Part shown: one piece after another, positions 6,211 to 7,091 of the stretch
Layout of the letters: every line of letters begins with the position of its first letter
How positions within the stretch are numbered: position 1 is the first letter of the stretch
The notes under the pieces: generated by a model
Databases searched by the model: none
The model's input: only the letters and a program-made list of their open reading frames with translations
Told to the model about the DNA's origin: nothing
Assembly: GCA_023954595.1 (NCBI GenBank)
Contig: JAGSHJ010000155.1
Span: 1 to 7,091, forward strand
Direction: 5' to 3'
Source: Bacteriovoracaceae bacterium
Lineage (GTDB): Bacteria; Bdellovibrionota; Bacteriovoracia; Bacteriovoracales; Bacteriovoracaceae
Length of the DNA stretch: 7,091 bases
Made by a program: the position numbers and the translations under genes

Positions 6211-7091
6211 AAATAGATTACGAAAACATCATTATCGGTGGCGGTATTGTTGGTGCAGGAGTCTTGCGTGAGCTTACTCTTAGAGAGGAAAGTACTCTGT
6301 TGTTGGACAAGGGTGACTTTAGCTCTCAAACAAGCCAATCAAGCTCTAAGATGCTTCATGGTGGAATAAGATATCTTGAAAACTTTGACTTCGCTCTTGT
6401 TGGCGAGGCACTCAGAGAGAAAAATACTTGGACTAAGCTAGCACCTCACCTAACCAAAGAAGAGATGTTTTTTATTCCAGTTTATAAAGAAAGTAAGTGG
6501 CCATTATTCTTTGTACGAATTGGCCTTTTTCTATACGACCTTTTATCGCTTTTTAAGAATCCAAAAAGAAAGGTCTTAAACGCAAAACAGACTATCAAAG
6601 AACTACCACAGCTTAATAGACACAATCTTCGAGGAGCGGGTGTTTATTCCGACGCTGTAGTTGAAGACAGTAAACTTGCACTAGAGTGCATTTACGACTC
6701 TCTTGGACAATGGGGACAAGCACTCAATTACAAAGAGGTTGTTAAGGTTGAAAAGATTCAGAACATTTGGCATGTGAGTGTAGCGGACACACTTTCAAAT
6801 GAAAGAGAGTCATTTACCGCTAAAAACATCATTTTTGCTACAGGCCCTTTTACTGATCAATTATTAAAAAAGCTTCAAGTTGATTGGGAGCCTAAAATGA
6901 TTTTATCCAAGGGAAGTCACCTTTGGTTAAAAAAACAATCTCTCGAACTCTCCCACCCGATGGTTCTTCAAACTAAAGACAACAGGGTTATTTTTGTCAT
7001 TCCGCAAAGGGACGCTATCTTAATCGGAACAACAGAGAAGGCCTTGGACGCGAACGAAAATATTTTTAACATTCAGGCAAGTGAAGATGAA
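6192..7091 (+). CDS. glpD: FAD-dependent glycerol-3-phosphate dehydrogenase, partial (3' end outside window)
   Basis: This enzyme oxidises glycerol-3-phosphate to dihydroxyacetone phosphate at the inner membrane, passing electrons through FAD to quinone. The frame stays open from ATG 6192 to the window edge, giving the first 300 residues of a protein usually over 500 long. Residues 13-23 form the Rossmann dinucleotide site (G16, G18, G21 of the GxGxxG pattern), and D39 is the acidic residue that normally binds the FAD ribose. Family signatures follow: SSKMLHGGIRYLE (51-63), GVYSDAVVEDSKLALE in mid-protein, FATGPFTD, SKGSHLWL, and VIFVIPQRDAILIGTTE near the window edge. The start overlaps the previous gene by 19 bp and has only a weak AGG (6180-6182), suggesting translational coupling. 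An in-frame ATG at 6174 is a less likely start. GlpA-type or a related FAD oxidoreductase is possible, but the motifs fit GlpD best. No glycerol uptake gene is in view. Confidence 0.9.
   Translation, partial: MDKQKIEIDYENIIIGGGIVGAGVLRELTLREESTLLLDKGDFSSQTSQSSSKMLHGGIRYLENFDFALVGEALREKNTWTKLAPHLTKEEMFFIPVYKESKWPLFFVRIGLFLYDLLSLFKNPKRKVLNAKQTIKELPQLNRHNLRGAGVYSDAVVEDSKLALECIYDSLGQWGQALNYKEVVKVEKIQNIWHVSVADTLSNERESFTAKNIIFATGPFTDQLLKKLQVDWEPKMILSKGSHLWLKKQSLELSHPMVLQTKDNRVIFVIPQRDAILIGTTEKALDANENIFNIQASEDE

Overview
This window looks like a chromosomal housekeeping stretch from an AT-rich Gram-negative bacterium. The likeliest source is a Bdellovibrionota/Bacteriovorax-type or other delta-proteobacteria-like lineage. 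That placement is inference from three things: AT-rich codon use, an M23 envelope peptidase directly upstream of secA together with a PP2C phosphatase, and a long acidic fusion protein. No rRNA or other decisive marker is present. I see no mobile element, CRISPR array, tRNA or attachment site.

All genes are on the + strand and tightly packed. Bases 1-102 hold a good sigma70-type promoter (TTGATC, 16 bp spacer, TATAAT) and a Shine-Dalgarno site. Then follow a PP2C-type Ser/Thr protein phosphatase (103-849), a 110 bp gap with a possible weak secondary promoter, a membrane-anchored M23 peptidoglycan endopeptidase (960-2054), and secA (2080-4632). Next comes a 524-residue acidic protein ending in a YbjQ/UPF0145-like domain (4636-6210). 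Last is the first 300 codons of an FAD-dependent glycerol-3-phosphate dehydrogenase (6192 to the window edge), which runs off the window without a stop. Gene spacings after the 110 bp gap are 25 bp, 3 bp and a 19 bp overlap, so the last four genes at least are probably co-transcribed. Translational coupling is likely at secA/acidic protein and at acidic protein/glpD.

Functionally the cluster touches the envelope at several points: protein export (SecA), wall remodelling (M23), phosphosignalling (PP2C) and membrane-linked glycerol-3-phosphate oxidation (GlpD). I see no direct evidence that these form one pathway. The least explained item is the acidic repeat/YbjQ fusion protein sitting 3 bp behind secA. 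Three of the five genes (103, 960, 4636) start with TTG, each behind a clear GGAG-type ribosome binding site.
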